Shown here one piece after another: positions 1 to 14,080 of a DNA stretch of 64,000 nt. A program made the position numbers and the translations under genes. The stretch is taken from positions 25,223,401 to 25,287,400 of the forward strand of contig JAQFVV010000001.1 in assembly GCA_028023455.1 (NCBI GenBank), read 5' to 3'. Positions within the stretch are counted from its first letter, which is position 1. Every line of letters begins with the position of its first letter. This stretch comes from Epiperipatus broadwayi. Its lineage: Eukaryota; Onychophora; Udeonychophora; Euonychophora; Peripatidae. The notes under the pieces were generated by a model. It did not search any database. It worked only from the letters and a program-made list of their open reading frames with translations, and had not been told where the DNA came from.

Positions 1-3000
1 TCAACAGATTTCTGAAAGCGTCCAAGTTTTTGTGTTTGATTTCGAGGACACTTGAGGAATTGAGTTTCAAAATTTAAGACACAGTAATTTACATAAAATA
101 AATGACAATTTTGAGTTTATTTTCTACAAGTTGGATATTACAGGAATGTTTTTATATATACATTGTAATAATCATTTTGAATATCCATGATGTGGTTATG
201 ATAACTAACTGAAAGGCGACATTGACATTAGATTATAATCTAGACAGTCAAATATCTATTTATATAGGTATTTTAATTTTTTAAAATCTGAATAAATGCC
301 ATAACTACAATCTTTTAGAGCTTCTTCAATCATTACTAACATCCTATTTATAAATTTTTTAGATCTGGAAGAATTATAAGATTCCTATTATTTCTCCTAT
401 TATGTGATAAATTGCCATTTTAATTTATTCATAATAGCATAAGATTATATGATTTGAGTAACAATGACTAATAAGACAAACTTCTGGCTAAAAATAAATA
501 AAATAAATATTTTATTACTAGTTATTAATAATGAAAATCCAGAATTGAAGATAAAACTTACCGATCGCTAAGATTCGATTTATAACTAGCTTTCTATTAT
601 ATAACATTCATGAAAACTATATAATAAAATTAGAATTGGATAGCAATAGGCAATAATATTATGAACATATTGTAGTGAATGCACATATTTATAATATTCT
701 TTTCTGCATATTACTATATCCTATCATGGATCATATTATAATAATATTTATCAATAGTATACTTGGTTTTAAGCATAAACACAAACTCAGATGTGTGTGC
801 ATAAAATATTACTTCATAATTTAATATTGCAATAGACAAACATGACTTGAATTCTGATCAAATTGATCTACCATAATCACTCGCATACATGATTTCTAAT
901 CATCATCTCAATAAATATTAAATATGTCGAACAAATGTTAAAAATAATGTTTAGAAATGATCATCAAACACATAATAATTGAGGTGTATATATCATTCTT
1001 GAATAAAGTATGAATATACTTCATCATCAAATTTTTAGACAACTTTTTTTGCAATATTAATGTATAAATTATATAATTATTAAATGACATACAGATTCCA
1101 ATTTAAAACTTTTAACTTATAAATTCAAGTCTATTCTACATTAGTTAAAACTACATATGCACATCCTTGCATTAGTTTTAATATGTTAACAACACATTTT
1201 TCTTTTTATTCTTTGATCCTAACATCACAATATCATAATATTTTATAAACATAAATATATTATTATTGACTATTTGTTCCAACTTCTTATTTCTATACTC
1301 ACATACAAATTAATTCATTTAAGTTACTTGCTACGATTATCTAAGGGCTTATTCTCATTAATTCGATTCTAAAACTTCATATCATGGATTATGTGTATTC
1401 TATTAAAAGCATGATTAAATATAGAAGTCATAGAAATACAATTATTTGACTTAAACACGAACAATAAGTGATCTTTGCAAGCTAAATTAGTTTACTTACT
1501 GTAGAAAAGAAAGTTAATTACATGCAAAGTTTAGCTTTCAAAGTTTCCCCTCTCATTTCAAAACTTAAATTATCACCAGATTTCAAGTAAATATTTAATT
1601 AATTACCTTCGATAATCATTAAACCGAACAAAAAAATGCAATGGAAACAAATAAAGTAGATACAATATACATATATATCTATATATGTATCAAATTGCTT
1701 TACATGTATATATATAAAAGTTTATTTGAAATTTAACAAAATGTTTAAATTCAAATGATTGGAGATGAATCTCGCATTCAATATTTGCAAGTCAGTCATT
1801 AATAGTTCCTGTGGCAATATGTAACCTTTACTTTACTGTTTCAAATAAGGAATTAAATTATACCCAATGATCAAAATTTTAAATTTATAAGATACACAAT
1901 TATATTAATATTAATTTTAATTTATATAATGTATTAAAAGCTTAATTTTATATACAAATGTAAGATTCTGCAGATTGAATCAACAGAGATCTTTTTACAA
2001 TAGGTATATATCTTTTAAAAACCATATTTATTTCAATTGTAATTTTATTTAAATTATATGTATGGAGAGTTTTGCTCTGTTTATATTTATCAAAATTTAT
2101 AGTAATTATCAAAGTTTAAAATAGTTATTAAAAATATTTATTTAATTTTTATTACAGTGGCTCTTTAAAGGTGCGTATGGATAGGTTTGCAGAATCTTAT
2201 TTAACAAAAATAAATGCATTTCATTTTCTTATTGAAAATAATACTTTGTTCCAATTGGGAATATTAAATTAATATATTACAATTTTTTAAATTATAATAA
2301 TATCTTTTAATATATAATTCTTAATTACATATTTTAATTTGAATAAATAATTATTATAAAGAATAAAATTTATAGTTGTATTTAAAAACAATTAAATTTA
2401 ATAATTTAGTTTTTACATTTTAATTAATTTTATTTCAAATTGTAGACAAAAAGTTAATTTATGCAAAAAACTACCAGTTGATTTAGAGATGATGACCAAT
2501 GAAATTTATTTAATTAATGGTCTGACATCATACTGTCTACATTATAAAAAGGTAATAGCAGATGAAATTTGGGGACAATTGATTAAAGTAGTGAGGACTA
2601 ATAAACCTGTTTCTATTAGTTCTTTAAAAATTGAAAATTTTATCATATTTTATTTTAAATTAATTAAAAGTTATTTTGTATAAGCTGAATAATTATATAG
2701 AAGATATCTTAAGAGAATTACAAAGTGACAATAGAATAAATTAAAACATTTCTTCATGGGAGCTAATTTCTGATCTTGAATGTCAAATTATAGTCAAGAC
2801 ATATTTACTATTAAAAATGAAAAAAACCAGTTATTGTTATTCTTGGAAAATATGGAGAAGGATTATCAATGAATTCAAAGTTTGCAGATCTTATTACATA
2901 AAAAAATCTTTTGTTATCTTTTTCTTATTAATGTCTAACAATTAATCTATTAAGGAATTTTTATTTATTGAAAATGAACAATCATTATATAATTGGAAAA

Positions 3001-3625
3001 ACATTTTCTAAAACTTTAAGTTAGTTATTTAATGGTAGTTATGCACAAATTTTAAAAGAATTATATTGGATTAAATAACTTATATGCTAAAATAAAGTTA
3101 AAACTTAATTAGAAGAATAAATCATATGTACTTTTATTAGTAATGAAAGAAATTTTTAGAATAATTGATGTTTTGTTATATTATATTAAAAAGGAATAGT
3201 GTTAAAGTAACTCTTGCTTCTAAGAAAAGAAGTGTATTTTATTAAAGAGCTTCAAGAGTATGAGAATTTTAACAAAGAGAAACATTTATTTTGATAATGA
3301 ATATTAAGAAAATTATGAATTATAATATTGTAATAAAATGGAACTAATTGATATAAGTGTATTGGAGTAATAAAATAAGAAAAAAATGATCACATAAAAG
3401 TTAAAATTAATGCTGATAACATACAAACTAATTACATGTTATGCTTCTAATGGATAATGAAAGTTATAAACTGATATTTAGTATTTGAATAAATATTATA
3501 AAATCATTAAATGTTCAATATATATTAAAGTGCACTAAAATGTCATACACGATCCTATAATAATATTGAGAAGTGCTCAAGAATTAAGACATTTTTATCC
3601 ATTATGAATGTATATTTACATTTTA
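1..3625. other. AT-rich non-coding stretch
   Basis: No gene or recognisable mobile element was found here. The stretch is very AT-rich, with short A and T runs and small TA-rich palindromes near 1660-1710. One small open frame at 2489-2683 resembles no family I know and has many stops around it. The missing 5' exons of the GABA-B-like receptor could lie here or further upstream, but I could not identify one. Confidence 0.5.
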
Positions 3626-3812
3626 AATGTTGTGTTTTAAAAAGCAAGGTGTTTTTCCAGTAGGAGAAGAGAGTAAACGACAACAAGTGATTAAGTTTCA
3701 ACCACCGACTGTTGTCATGGTGATAATGTTGAAGTGTTTTGAGAATTTTTTTTTTTTGTTAAATGTTTTGGATTTATATAATGTATTTTATGGTAAGAAA
3801 GAAACTATTTAA
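3626..3812 (+). pseudogene. possible DDE transposase fragment (relic)
   Basis: This short open frame translates to a segment containing GVFPVGEESKRQQVIKFQPP followed by a V/M/I-rich stretch. That spacing recalls the part of Tc1/mariner-type transposases just before the MVWG block: a basic stretch, a K-F-P-P-like stretch, then a hydrophobic strand. The MVWG motif itself is absent and the flanks are full of stops. I could not find terminal repeats. This is a weak family guess and the frame may be chance. Confidence 0.2.
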
Positions 3813-5571
3813 AATAAGTTATATGTTTTATTAATGTTTTATAATTAACATAATATTAAAATAATATTTTAAATTTAAAAATTAGAAATATATTATGCTT
3901 AGTTATACAATTGTTGGATGTATGTATTAAAGAACTGAAAGATGGTAATGGCTAATTTAATAATATGATTTGATGTAATTTTAATAGGCATTAAGAATAA
4001 TATTTTGTTTATAAAGAAAAGTAGTCTATATGAGATTATCAATTTATTATATTGGTATATAACTGAGAGTAATGAACAGATAATAATTATGAGTCAAGAA
4101 AAGGTATATCGTTAAAATAAATACTGATGTATAATATGTGTATAATATTTTATAAATGAAATATGATATAGAGTGAGTGTAATAAATAATTATATGGATC
4201 TGTGATCTCAAATATTATAATGTATAAAGTATACTATGATGTTTATGTCATAAAAATAAGTGTTATTTGTTTTGGAAAATGATCTATCATAATTATAGAT
4301 TTATAAAAGATAAAGATAACTTTATATACTAGAATGAGAAAGATAATCCATGATGATGCTGAAAAATATGTGTTGAATGAATTCTAAAGAACTTAGGTCA
4401 TAAGTAGTAGGTTTGATCCAGAGGATAGGATTTCATAAGAAAGATAATAGTTTTATTCCCTAAAAGCTTTAGTAGAAAGCCAGGATTTTTATGGTAGAAT
4501 CATTGAAGTAATTGACTACCCAAAAGTTATAATAATTGATAAATAAATGTTAGTTGTCTCTATTCCTATCATGTAAGGTTGTTTCTTAAATTAGTTTCTT
4601 ATCCTAAGTATTATATATAATATTGGAATAAAGTAAGCATCATAGGTAATTTCTTGAGTTTATAATTTTTCTTCCTATTGTTCATAATGATAGTTCAAAG
4701 AAGAGAAAGGGCCATATGCAAAACAAATATAATTAGATATTATAAAAGAGGAGAAGTATTTTTGGAATAATAGCATGAGATCAATGATAATAAAGATTAT
4801 GAATGAAGGATATTTGGTGAGTATGAGAGATGAATGTATGATATTTTAACATGGAATATTTTTGATTCAGTTATTTGTTTAAAGCATATTATGTGTATTG
4901 TGAAAACAATATAAGAGTATAAATTTTTTTTTTAGTAAATAGGAATAATATATTGATATAATGATTTTAAAATTATACCGAATTTGTAAAAATTTATTAA
5001 AAACAGATGTAAAATAATTGATCACTGAAGTATGATTGTGATTATAATAAAATTACTCAAATGTATGAAAATATGAATGTTAATTAAATGAATAAAAATA
5101 TTAGTACTATCAAATATGTATCATTTAAATAATTAAATGATACTGACCCAATGGTAGCCCATGAAATGAAGATGATATTTTTTTCTAGTCATTCTAATGT
5201 AAAAATTGTAAGTATGTAATTATAGTAATGTAAGTTGTATAATTTGGTTTATGTTATAATGTATAATAACAAATATTATTATAAATATTTTTTGTTATAA
5301 ATAAATGTGTTTTTAAATTCATACATGACAGTTAGTGTTATTTCTTTATGAGATCATAATGGCATCCATGTAAGCACATGGCATAACAAAGTTCTTCTAT
5401 AAAATTTAGTAATTGAATGTTTTAAATGTGGAATTTAAACTTAAAAAATCAAGCAACTATCAATTTTAATTTATAATTTGATCAAAGTAATATTAAATTG
5501 ATATTTTATTTCATTAAATATTGAAGTACTTGAATAAATATCTAATATTTGAATCTAAAGAATTATTATAT
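3813..5571. other. AT-rich non-coding stretch
   Basis: I see no gene, no clear repeat and no terminal inverted repeats. The composition is A/T with many short GATAA and TTAAA-like words and frequent stops in all frames. It may include very old transposon sequence. Confidence 0.5.
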
Positions 5572-5579
5572 GATTAAAG

Positions 5580-7018
5580 CAGTGGTCTTCAACCTTTTCA
5601 CACCTGCAGATCGGCAAAAATAAGGATAAGATTTTGTCGACTGGCACAAGTCTACAGATAAATTTTCTTAAAGATTTAAATGGATTAGTCTTAGATTAGC
5701 ATAATTGTTATAACTTAGCAAAACAACACACTAGTTACTGTGTATTGTAATGCTGTTGCTTACCTTCACATGCTGAACACTCTTTCTTGAGTTACACAGT
5801 CATACAATAACAATCATTCTCATTAATGTGCCTGCATTGCTACATTTATTATTTCATTGTTAAAACATGCAAGAATAAAATGTTATTCACCTGAATGTTG
5901 GGAAATATCACAGCTAGTGTAATTACATAACAATGATTATGATAATTGTAATATCTATATTTAATGTTAAATTTACAAGATGAATTTATATATATATATA
6001 TAGTATAAGAAAAAACTTTTTTTTTTAATTTTTAATTTTTTTAGAAAATAATAGAAAATTTAAGTCTACCCCCCCTCTAAACATTTGTGATAACTAGAAA
6101 AACAAATTAATTTATGTATGATTGATTAGATTTTGTTTTCGTTGTGTTTCATTTTTTTTAATTGGGTAAAAATGAGATTCAAATAACACCAGATTGCATT
6201 AGTTGTTTACTCTTGAAATCACATGAGGACCACCTATAAAGCCTGTGGGAAAATTGAGCTGAAAAGTTGTTTTGGTAAAGTGTTACATAGCTTCATTTGA
6301 CAAAATTTTGGAACATACTACATACAAAGGCCATGGTGATAATTCACTGTCAGAAACAACTATGAAAACAAGTTTTAAATACTCCTTACTGTAATTTCTA
6401 ATAAAATGACCTTTTTTGTTTTTGTTTTTTCCTGCACATTCTGAAATATTGACATATCTATTTTTTCTTGTTTCTTCAAGAGTTGAAACACTAGTACTTA
6501 GCGTACTTTCAGTGTCAGCATCATTTTTACTAGAATATTATTCTTGTCTCTTCTTAAGAAGGCTGAAAGGTTTTGCTGTTTGACTTTTTTTGTCTCCATT
6601 TTGTGAAGTTTACAATTTTAAAAAGAAATGTCACACACAAAATAAACAGATGATACAAATGCAATAAAATTTTTTGCTATATGTGACCAAAAAGGAGCTG
6701 ACACATTGATGTGTAAGGAGTGATGCAATTATCATGAGATTGATGCTTTGTCTTTTAAAGATTGCATTTTCAGATAAATTCCTTCGATTATTATTTAGTA
6801 ATTATAGTATTATCTAATAATTTAAATAAAATTTTGATTTATAATTAATTTTATTTAAGCAGTTGCGATAAAAAAATAAATAAAAATTGTTTATATTAAT
6901 TAAAAGTTTAAAATCTTATTATTTTGTTATTACAAACTTTCTTGTCAGTCTAGTGTGGACCAGCAAAAAACTTCTGTGGCTCAGTGCTGGTCCATGGCCC
7001 AAGGGTTGAAGACCACTG
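5580..7018. mobile_element. hAT-superfamily DNA transposon, degenerate
   Basis: The element starts CAGTGGTCTTCAACC and ends GGTTGAAGACCACTG, so the termini are inverted repeats of the CAGTGGT-type seen in many animal hAT elements. It is flanked by an 8-bp target duplication with one mismatch: GATTAAAG at 5572-5579 and GATTAGAG at 7019-7026. Eight bases is the usual hAT duplication length. Inside there is a decayed transposase start on the minus strand near 6599, followed by stops. The 1.44-kb length is well short of an intact autonomous element, so this is an internally deleted or decayed copy. Confidence 0.88.
6510..6599 (-). pseudogene. hAT transposase N-terminal remnant
   Basis: Read on the minus strand from an ATG at 6599, the frame gives METKKVKQQNLSAFLRRDKN, then continues about ten codons to a stop. 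The basic start followed by a short L-x-x-F-L/F segment is typical of the N-terminus of ZBED/ZMYM-type hAT transposases. The remaining transposase is not readable. Its position inside the inverted repeats at 5580-7018 supports the call. Confidence 0.5.
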
Positions 7019-7026
7019 GATTAGAG

Positions 7027-8178
7027 CATTATGAAGATTTATATTATTTTAAAAAGTCACATATAGTTTAAAATTCATTTAAATTTAATAAAAGTACAAG
7101 ATCATAAAATGTCATAAAGTTTGTTAAAAGGAGTGTATCTAAATGCTATATTATTTAAGAGATAAGAAATTAATCAGATCAATTTTGATGTTTGTTTGGA
7201 CGGATAAAGTATAGTGATGAAATCCTAAAATAATTAATGTGTTAAAATTGAGTTGTATAGTACCATATTTTAATTAATAATAAGGATTTTGATTATCAGT
7301 CAATGATTATTCTGCTTCATGGTTGCTATTTGTTAAAATAAAAGGATAAGTAATAAAAGTGTTTTATAAATTATTAGTTTACAGTAATTTAGTAATTTAT
7401 TTATTAGTATCAGTGTGTTATTAAAGTCATAGTAATTGTTAAATAGTTTTTGTGGTTAGTATTTGTAAACAAGAGTGTCACCATTATTTAGATAACTGGA
7501 TTTCAATAAAATCCCACTTACTATTCAATTGTCTAACTTTTAATATTTTATTTTACTTACTTAATCATTATTCCTAAGATGTCAATAGAATAATTCAATA
7601 AACAATTAGATTAATTTAAATTGTGTCTTTTAAAGTTATTACATTCATAGTTTAATACAACAGAGAGTATCAATTATTATTTACCATGAAATTATTATGT
7701 TAGCCATTGTATGTTATAGAAATTTTCCTAACGATTGTAGCATGATGATAGTGGGAGAGTTTTTATAATAGCAATGCCATTGTGAAGTATATTTTATATG
7801 CTTTTGCAATGTTAAAGTCTATATATGTGTGACCATTTCTGTAATCCTATGTTTATATGTTTTAGTGAATGATAATTAGAATCTCCATCGGTCAGGGTGT
7901 AGATGCATTATTTTGTTTCTTATTATTTAGGAAGGTTACAATATAGTTTATACTTTCTATTAATAATTTTATTCTTTGTAGTCAAGTTGCAATTTTTACT
8001 ATCTTTATCAACATATTAATCATATATAAAAATGGAATTCCACCGTTATTGTTTAAAGGAAGTTGTCTTGACGGAAATATCGAGATTGTTGATTGTGATT
8101 GATATTGGTATAGTTTAAGCTTTGACTGTTTTCATATACATATATACATTAAAACATAAAGATAAACTAGTCAATAGA
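7027..8178. other. AT-rich non-coding stretch
   Basis: No gene or element was recognised. It is AT-rich with frequent stops in every frame. Confidence 0.5.
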
Positions 8179-8588
8179 TAATCAAAATTACCCCTAATTT
8201 ACAACTCAATGAGACTAGTCAAAAAAATAAACTCTAAAGCACAAACAATGGTTTAATGCTACAAGCAGACTTCTCAAATGTAAAGAACTACTAAATAATA
8301 ATATATTTAAACTAAACATTACCCACAATTCCACTTACCTCCCATACATCCTTAATATTAAAATAATTTAAATAAGTTAATTGCTTCAGAATCATACATT
8401 TTTAATAAAAATGATTCTGAAGCAATTAACTTAAGTAGAATTGTGATTAATGTTTAATTGAAATATGATATTTTGTAGTTCATTACACTTGAGAAGACTG
8501 CTTGTAGCAGTGAAACCATTAGTTGTGCTTTAGATCTTATTGTTTTGGCTACTCAGATTGAGTTGTGAATTTGGGATAATTTTGATTA
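8179..8588. mobile_element. foldback derived from Penelope-like 3' ends
   Basis: The two halves are inverted copies of each other around about 8384-8405, where an almost uninterrupted hairpin contains TTAATTGCTTCAGAATCAT and its complement. Both arms match the outer parts of the larger palindrome at 55334-57285. They share the stretch coding for the last residues of its endonuclease ORF and the downstream 3' region with CTGCTACAAGCAGACTTCTC. This is therefore a short internally deleted relative of that head-to-head Penelope-like pair. It keeps only the last few dozen coding bases and cannot encode a protein. Confidence 0.75.
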
Positions 8589-8734
8589 TATATATTGTAA
8601 AGGGATTTACTCTTCTTTATGATTTATTCTATGGCTATTATTATTTATTATTTTACATTATTAGCTCATATTAATCTTTAATATTTTATTTTGTGACCCT
8701 GTTATTCAAGCAAAGAAGTAAATATGATCAATAC

Positions 8735-8960
8735 TTACATATTAACCATACCCCTGGTCAGACCAAGATTTAATAAAAAAATATACAAACCGTGCTCACT
8801 TTTCCAGACTGAGCTATAGCCTCCATAACTGCAAGAAGCATGACACATCTCATGAGTATATTTATAATGGGTTTTAACCCTATAGGCACCATCCCACCTT
8901 AGACTGGACTCCATGAGATGACAAGAACATGCTTCAAACACTTGACACTTGCTTAGCTAT
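8735..8960 (-). repeat. possible tRNA-related SINE fragment
   Basis: On the minus strand this richer-GC stretch contains TATAGCTCAGTCTGG, close to an RNA polymerase III A box. A GGGTTAAAACCC-like block resembling a B box lies on the same strand but upstream of it, which is the wrong order for one tRNA-like promoter. It may be a composite or rearranged SINE. The 68-codon open frame here looks like chance. Confidence 0.25.
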
Positions 8961-10350
8961 TGAAACATAAGACCAGTATAACAGAGACTATATAAATAAG
9001 CTTATTGATTTAAATCCATAAGTAAATGAAGAGAGAGAAACTTAAATCATACCAATAATTTACACATATTTACTAAAAGGTAAAAAAAACATGTAAGGAA
9101 TATTTAAATACTTAAAAAATATGAACTTATTCAAACTACAGTATTTTCAACAATCATGTGTTTATTTACATATAGTTAAAGTTAAGACTAGAAATGACAT
9201 TTAAAAGTTCTATCTAGCAATAAAATTTAAAAGGTCACAATTGAAATAAAATTTAGTTCTGTTAATGATGCTTACACATATTTACCAAAATTTTTAATAC
9301 AGAATCTTGATGATCATCCCTGTCTTCTGATCCTGACAGATTTATAGTGGGGTTCTTTGGCAGTAGCTGATTGCTACTTCTTGACTACTACTATGAGGTC
9401 TGGTTCCATAGATTTGATGTGGCAGGTAAAACATTGGCAAAGGCAAGTCAGAGATATATTACTGCATCTGGCCATTGGTGTTCAGGGGTAATGAAAAAAC
9501 ACTCAGCTTTGGTCTAACAATGCATTTTTCTCTCAACATGACTGTATAAAAGTTGTTTCATTTTGCTGGACTCAGTCATTTTATCAAAAACTTGAAGACA
9601 CTTTGATCAACTATCCTTGTAAAACCAATTGGCTTTTTCTCCTTCTTTTCTTCTTTGCTTTTTCTGTTGATGCTGTTCTCTTTTTTTAACAATAGGCATT
9701 GCAGCATTTATACTCTCTAACTCCATCCACTGCTTGAATTCTTACTCATACTATCAACTCATTTGATCTTTACTTTTTTTCAATTAGTTATATTTTTAAT
9801 TATATAAAAAATTAGTGACTATCGTTTATTTAATCAGTCTGGAATTTATGTCCAGAAACTGATTACATCCTGTACACATTTGTTTTCAATTATATGTTTA
9901 ATTTTAATACATAAAAGAAAAGAAGGATAAGTTATAATTAATATTTTAACTTAATCATAAAGATTTTTTTTTACTTTTTCTTTTTAATTTTTTTTTCTGA
10001 ACAATTAAATATTGAAATATAATTTTATTTTCCTTATTTTTTTATAATATCATGTAACTCATATATATATATATATATGCACATACTTATGTACTGTGTC
10101 TATATATACACATTGTTACAATATATCAAATGAAATAAATGATTTGTCTATCTTATGAAGGATCCATGATTTTTTTATGGAGATTATTGTTAAATAATAA
10201 TATAGCTATATTTAAGACAAAGTCGAGATTTTCACAATTTTTTGAAAGTTGTTGTCTTTTTCACAATTGATATTCAAATAGGCATTTATTCATTCATTGT
10301 TCAATTAATCTTCAGACTATTCTATCTAAAGTCGGCACTCTGATCAAGCA
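8961..10350. other. non-coding stretch
   Basis: No gene was recognised. The part 9300-9700 is less AT-rich than its surroundings and may be an old repeat, but I found no terminal repeats or coding match. A short TA run lies near 10061-10078. Confidence 0.4.
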
Positions 10351-10958
10351 AACCTAACACAGACTAGCCAGTCGCCAGTTGAATCTATTAATCTATTACT
10401 AAATTATACATTCTTCTGCATAAATAAGCTCATTGTTAAGTTATTAAACTTTTGATGTCTTTAATTTAAAGTATAATTATTAAATGTATGACTGCTTATA
10501 TTACAGTCTGGCCTTATACATATTAAATGGTGTAAGGATTTTGGGTATACATATAGATGGCTGCAGTTGAAGAGGGGGGGGAACAATAAATGTTATTTGG
10601 TGTAGTTACTAGAAGCTGGGTACATTAGATATTAATGGGGATGTATATATTTATAGAAATGCAGAAAAGTGTGATAATACCATTCGATGTGAACAATTTG
10701 GAACAGTGACAGCTATATGTCAATCACATTGAAAAATATATAATAAATGGTAATATTGAAACAAGTTGAAAATTGCCATTATTGATGTCCTGACAAAATG
10801 TCCTGCAAATGTCAAACCATGTATGTGATCCAAAGCCACAGGGAAAAATTCCATATCAGAAATTGTTGAGAAAATTAAATGTTTATTTTAAGTCAATAAC
10901 ATTGAAATATACAGCACATCTTGCTTTTGAAATAAAGTGCAGCCACAAACTGAAAGCA

Positions 10959-11572
10959 TAGGTGATATGATTTATCCCTGCAAACTTTAGCAAAGGAATG
11001 CGAGTTTAGAGATTATATGCTTTTGAACCAGTTATTATGGGGCATGAGAGAAATCAAGCTTAGATAGATGTTTCTAACAAAATCTACCCTAATATACAGT
11101 GTCACTATTGAATGTGGGATAACACATAAAAACATTCTAAATCATGTGGAAAGCATTTAAAAATATGACAGAGATAGCCATTTTGAGTACATGGGAAATA
11201 CAGCAAAGATACAAGTGACACAGAAGAATTTAGCACAGATTCATAGTATCTGTTATTGCTGCAGAAAGATGGGTCACATAAAAATGTGCATACTCAGAAC
11301 ATATGTGTTTTAACTGTGGCTTAACAGGCCATTTGTCACTGCTGTGCAATGGTAAGCAATAAATGTCAAAAGTAGATTTACCATCGAATAATAAATTAAG
11401 TGGAGAAGTGGCAAAGAAGACCACAAATGTGAGACTAATAAAGGAAACTGACAATACACCAAAAATGTTAGAAGTAAAAGTCTGTAGTCAAATGATAAAA
11501 GTGAAAATTGATAGTGGATTGAGAGTATCGACGACGATGACATGGAATGAGAGTATCACTAATGTCACTTAG
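10959..11572 (+). pseudogene. gag-protease remnant of Ty3-like element
   Basis: In one frame 10975-11062 reads as LQTLAKECEFRDYMLLNQLL, then WGMREIKLR, like the end of a Ty3/gypsy capsid (L..LA..CEF.D...D.L..G.R). It is followed by two zinc-knuckle-like blocks around 11254-11351. The second, CFNCGLTGHLSLLC, is a full CX2CX4HX4C knuckle. Further on, KVKIDSGLRVSTT resembles the D(S/T)G active-site loop of a retroviral-type aspartic protease. Frameshifts and stops separate these pieces. No RT or integrase remains were recognised downstream. The order gag, knuckles, protease fits the family. Confidence 0.6.
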
Positions 11573-12465
11573 AGAGTGGAAGGCTATTTGCAAAAAAATC
11601 AATATTAACATACAAATAAAAAAAAACATAGTTAATGGTAAACATAGTTAATGGTAACATATGTTAATGGAAACAGAATTAATATCAAAGAAATAGAATT
11701 AGTGCCCATAAGTCAGAATAGCCATAGTAAAAATTTAAAGCTATACAAGCAATTTAATTTAACATTAGGATGTAGTTAGTTTCAATCTTTTTTTGGAATA
11801 AGCATACAATATGTTAAAACTGATAAAGTGAAAATTAATGTTGGATAAAATTTTCACTGCTATATAAGTCAAGTTTAAAGAGAATGAATAGCAAACTTAT
11901 AGTGGAATGAATGAGAAATGATAAATACTGCCAATTTGTAAAAAAATTCCATAAAATATGGATATTCTAAGAAGCGACCAAGCACTGTAATACCACAAAT
12001 TTGGAATGCTCAGAAAAGTTGTCAATGAATGATAAATGCATTTTAATTACAGACTAAGTAGCAACACAAAGAACATATCAAAATTATATGTATGAAGAAA
12101 CTATCTCATTGTACTTGTTGTGGCTGAATATGAACTGGGATAGACAGAACTAGTAAGATGTGTTAAGCATACAACAAACAGTGAGGCTATTGTTTCACAT
12201 TGAGTTCTGCTATGAGGAAAACCCTGGAAGAATTATTAATGAAACACCATATAAGGATTCATGTGTCTGTTGTAATTTTAGAAAGGATTAAAAAGAATAT
12301 AGTAAATTGTGAAAATGTCAAATTTAACAGGATTGACCATCTGGATTAAGGATACTCTAAAGAAAAAAATGAATACCTGAGGAGATGAGCAGAATACTGT
12401 CTAACCAAGCATGAAAAATAAAATTAGAAGATAATAGAGTTGTAAAATCATACACAAATCATATA

Positions 12466-12560
12466 AAAGAATGTCTAGCTGAGAGGTCAGTGCAGCTGCC
12501 TTGCAAGCAAGCAGTTGGTTGCAGACAGTTATTGCGGGTTTGCCTCCAGCTAATGCTATG
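12466..12560 (+). repeat. tRNA-derived SINE
   Basis: TAGCTGAGAGG at 12476-12486 matches the RNA polymerase III A-box consensus, and GGTTTGCCTCC at 12537-12547 resembles a B box. The spacing of about 60 bases and the GC-rich block between them fit a tRNA-derived SINE head. It is inserted in the decayed LTR element around it. The tail and target duplication were not resolved, and it does not fold as an intact tRNA. Confidence 0.6.
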
Positions 12561-13545
12561 ACATATGGAAAAAAACGAATGTCTAATTGAATTGATAGGG
12601 GATATGAATTATAATGTAGATTGGCTAATATTTGAATAAACATTTTTTTAGAAAAGAATAAAGATGTTAAAATGGATCATGCAATTCAAGAGCCACCTAT
12701 AAAATTAAATGGTGAAACTCAACTAGAATAAGAAGAAAATGCAACGGAACAAGAAAAAAAGAATCAACTTTATTTAGACTTGCCAGAGAAAAATATATAC
12801 CAAAAAGGTTATAAAATTATTTTCTGTGAAAAGAAACTTAATTTCTAGAGTGAAGGGGAAATAATGCTATGTACTGTTTGATTTATGTGTTAAACACGGC
12901 TAAATGTCTGGGTGCTCACAAAGCTGGTCAGTGCAGAGAGTGTTGTGTTATTTCAGAAATAATGATTTGCAGAAAAGTAAAATTAAACAAACTGCAAGCA
13001 ACCTACATATTTTAATTTACATAGCAATAATTGTCTAACAATATACAAATTAGCAAAGTTGTTAAAATGCCTGCAGAACGTCTAATGAGGAAGAAAAATG
13101 GGCAGAATAATGATACTAGTAGAGAAGAATAAAAACAAATTAATGTATATAGTACTGTTGCAGAACAGGTAGTGCAGGAGAAAAAAGATATAGTCAAACC
13201 TAATTGGATTAACTAAAAGATGTGAATGAGCAAAGTGCATACTAAAATCGCTAATAAAAACTAATGTAAAATAAAAAGTTATGGAAGTAAATTGATAATT
13301 TTGAATAAAGGAGCAGCTATTAAAATGACTTTTAATAAAGTGGAGAAAGAAAGTTTAACTTTATATATCAAATGTTGAGTGATTAATATTATTTATTGAG
13401 GAGTTTAACTAGTCAGTGCCAATTGAACTTACTAAGCTATTGTTAACTTATACTTTATTTTGTGTAAATAAACTCGTTAAATTATTAAAATTTTTCGTGT
13501 ATTTAATTTAAAGTACATTTACGAAAGGCACGGCCACTTAGATTA

Positions 13546-14080
13546 TAGTCATACCACGTACATATTTATAAGTATATGTATGAACATATATGTATTTATA
13601 AATTTATTTTTGATATAAAATCTTATTTAATACAATATTTAGTCAACCTTACTATTTCACTAGCTTTAACTTAAGTGACACACATCAAGCTATTCCCTTC
13701 TTTCACTGACTGCAGAAAATCTATATGAAATAAATGTAGCTATCTATTTCTGCATATATAGCTGTGAATATAAATGTGCAACTTTTGAAGCTTACAATTT
13801 TATTATTATTCCTAAAATATTTTGAAACTTTATTACATTTTAAAAGAAAGTGATACATGTTAAATGATAATGAATAAAAATTTAATTTGTACTTTTTTTT
13901 ACTTTATTTTTTATGACTGTTGCATTATTATAAATAATTAATTTATTTAATAGTTTGATTAATTTTTTTGAAACTGAAAGTCTTTGAAGGACTTATGGAT
14001 AGAATGATACATAGTGTTACTATATTCTCTTATTAACTGAAACACACAGGCTTATTATATGCCTGTGTTTATATATGTAA
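13546..14080. other. AT-rich non-coding stretch
   Basis: No gene or element was recognised between the decayed LTR element and the next foldback. Confidence 0.5.

Larger units (their letters stand above)
10355..13545 (+). mobile_element. decayed Ty3/gypsy-like LTR retrotransposon
   Basis: Two related but diverged stretches bound this element: about 10355-10505 and about 13403-13545. Both contain a version of a GTCAG-x-CAATTGAA block, then TAAATAAxCTC, then TTTAATTTAAAGTA. They look like the remains of long terminal repeats. Between them, on the + strand, lie gag and protease remnants (10959-11572). Many stops and indels show the element is dead. A tRNA-derived SINE sits inside at about 12466-12560. 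The exact LTR ends and any target duplication could not be fixed. Confidence 0.6.
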
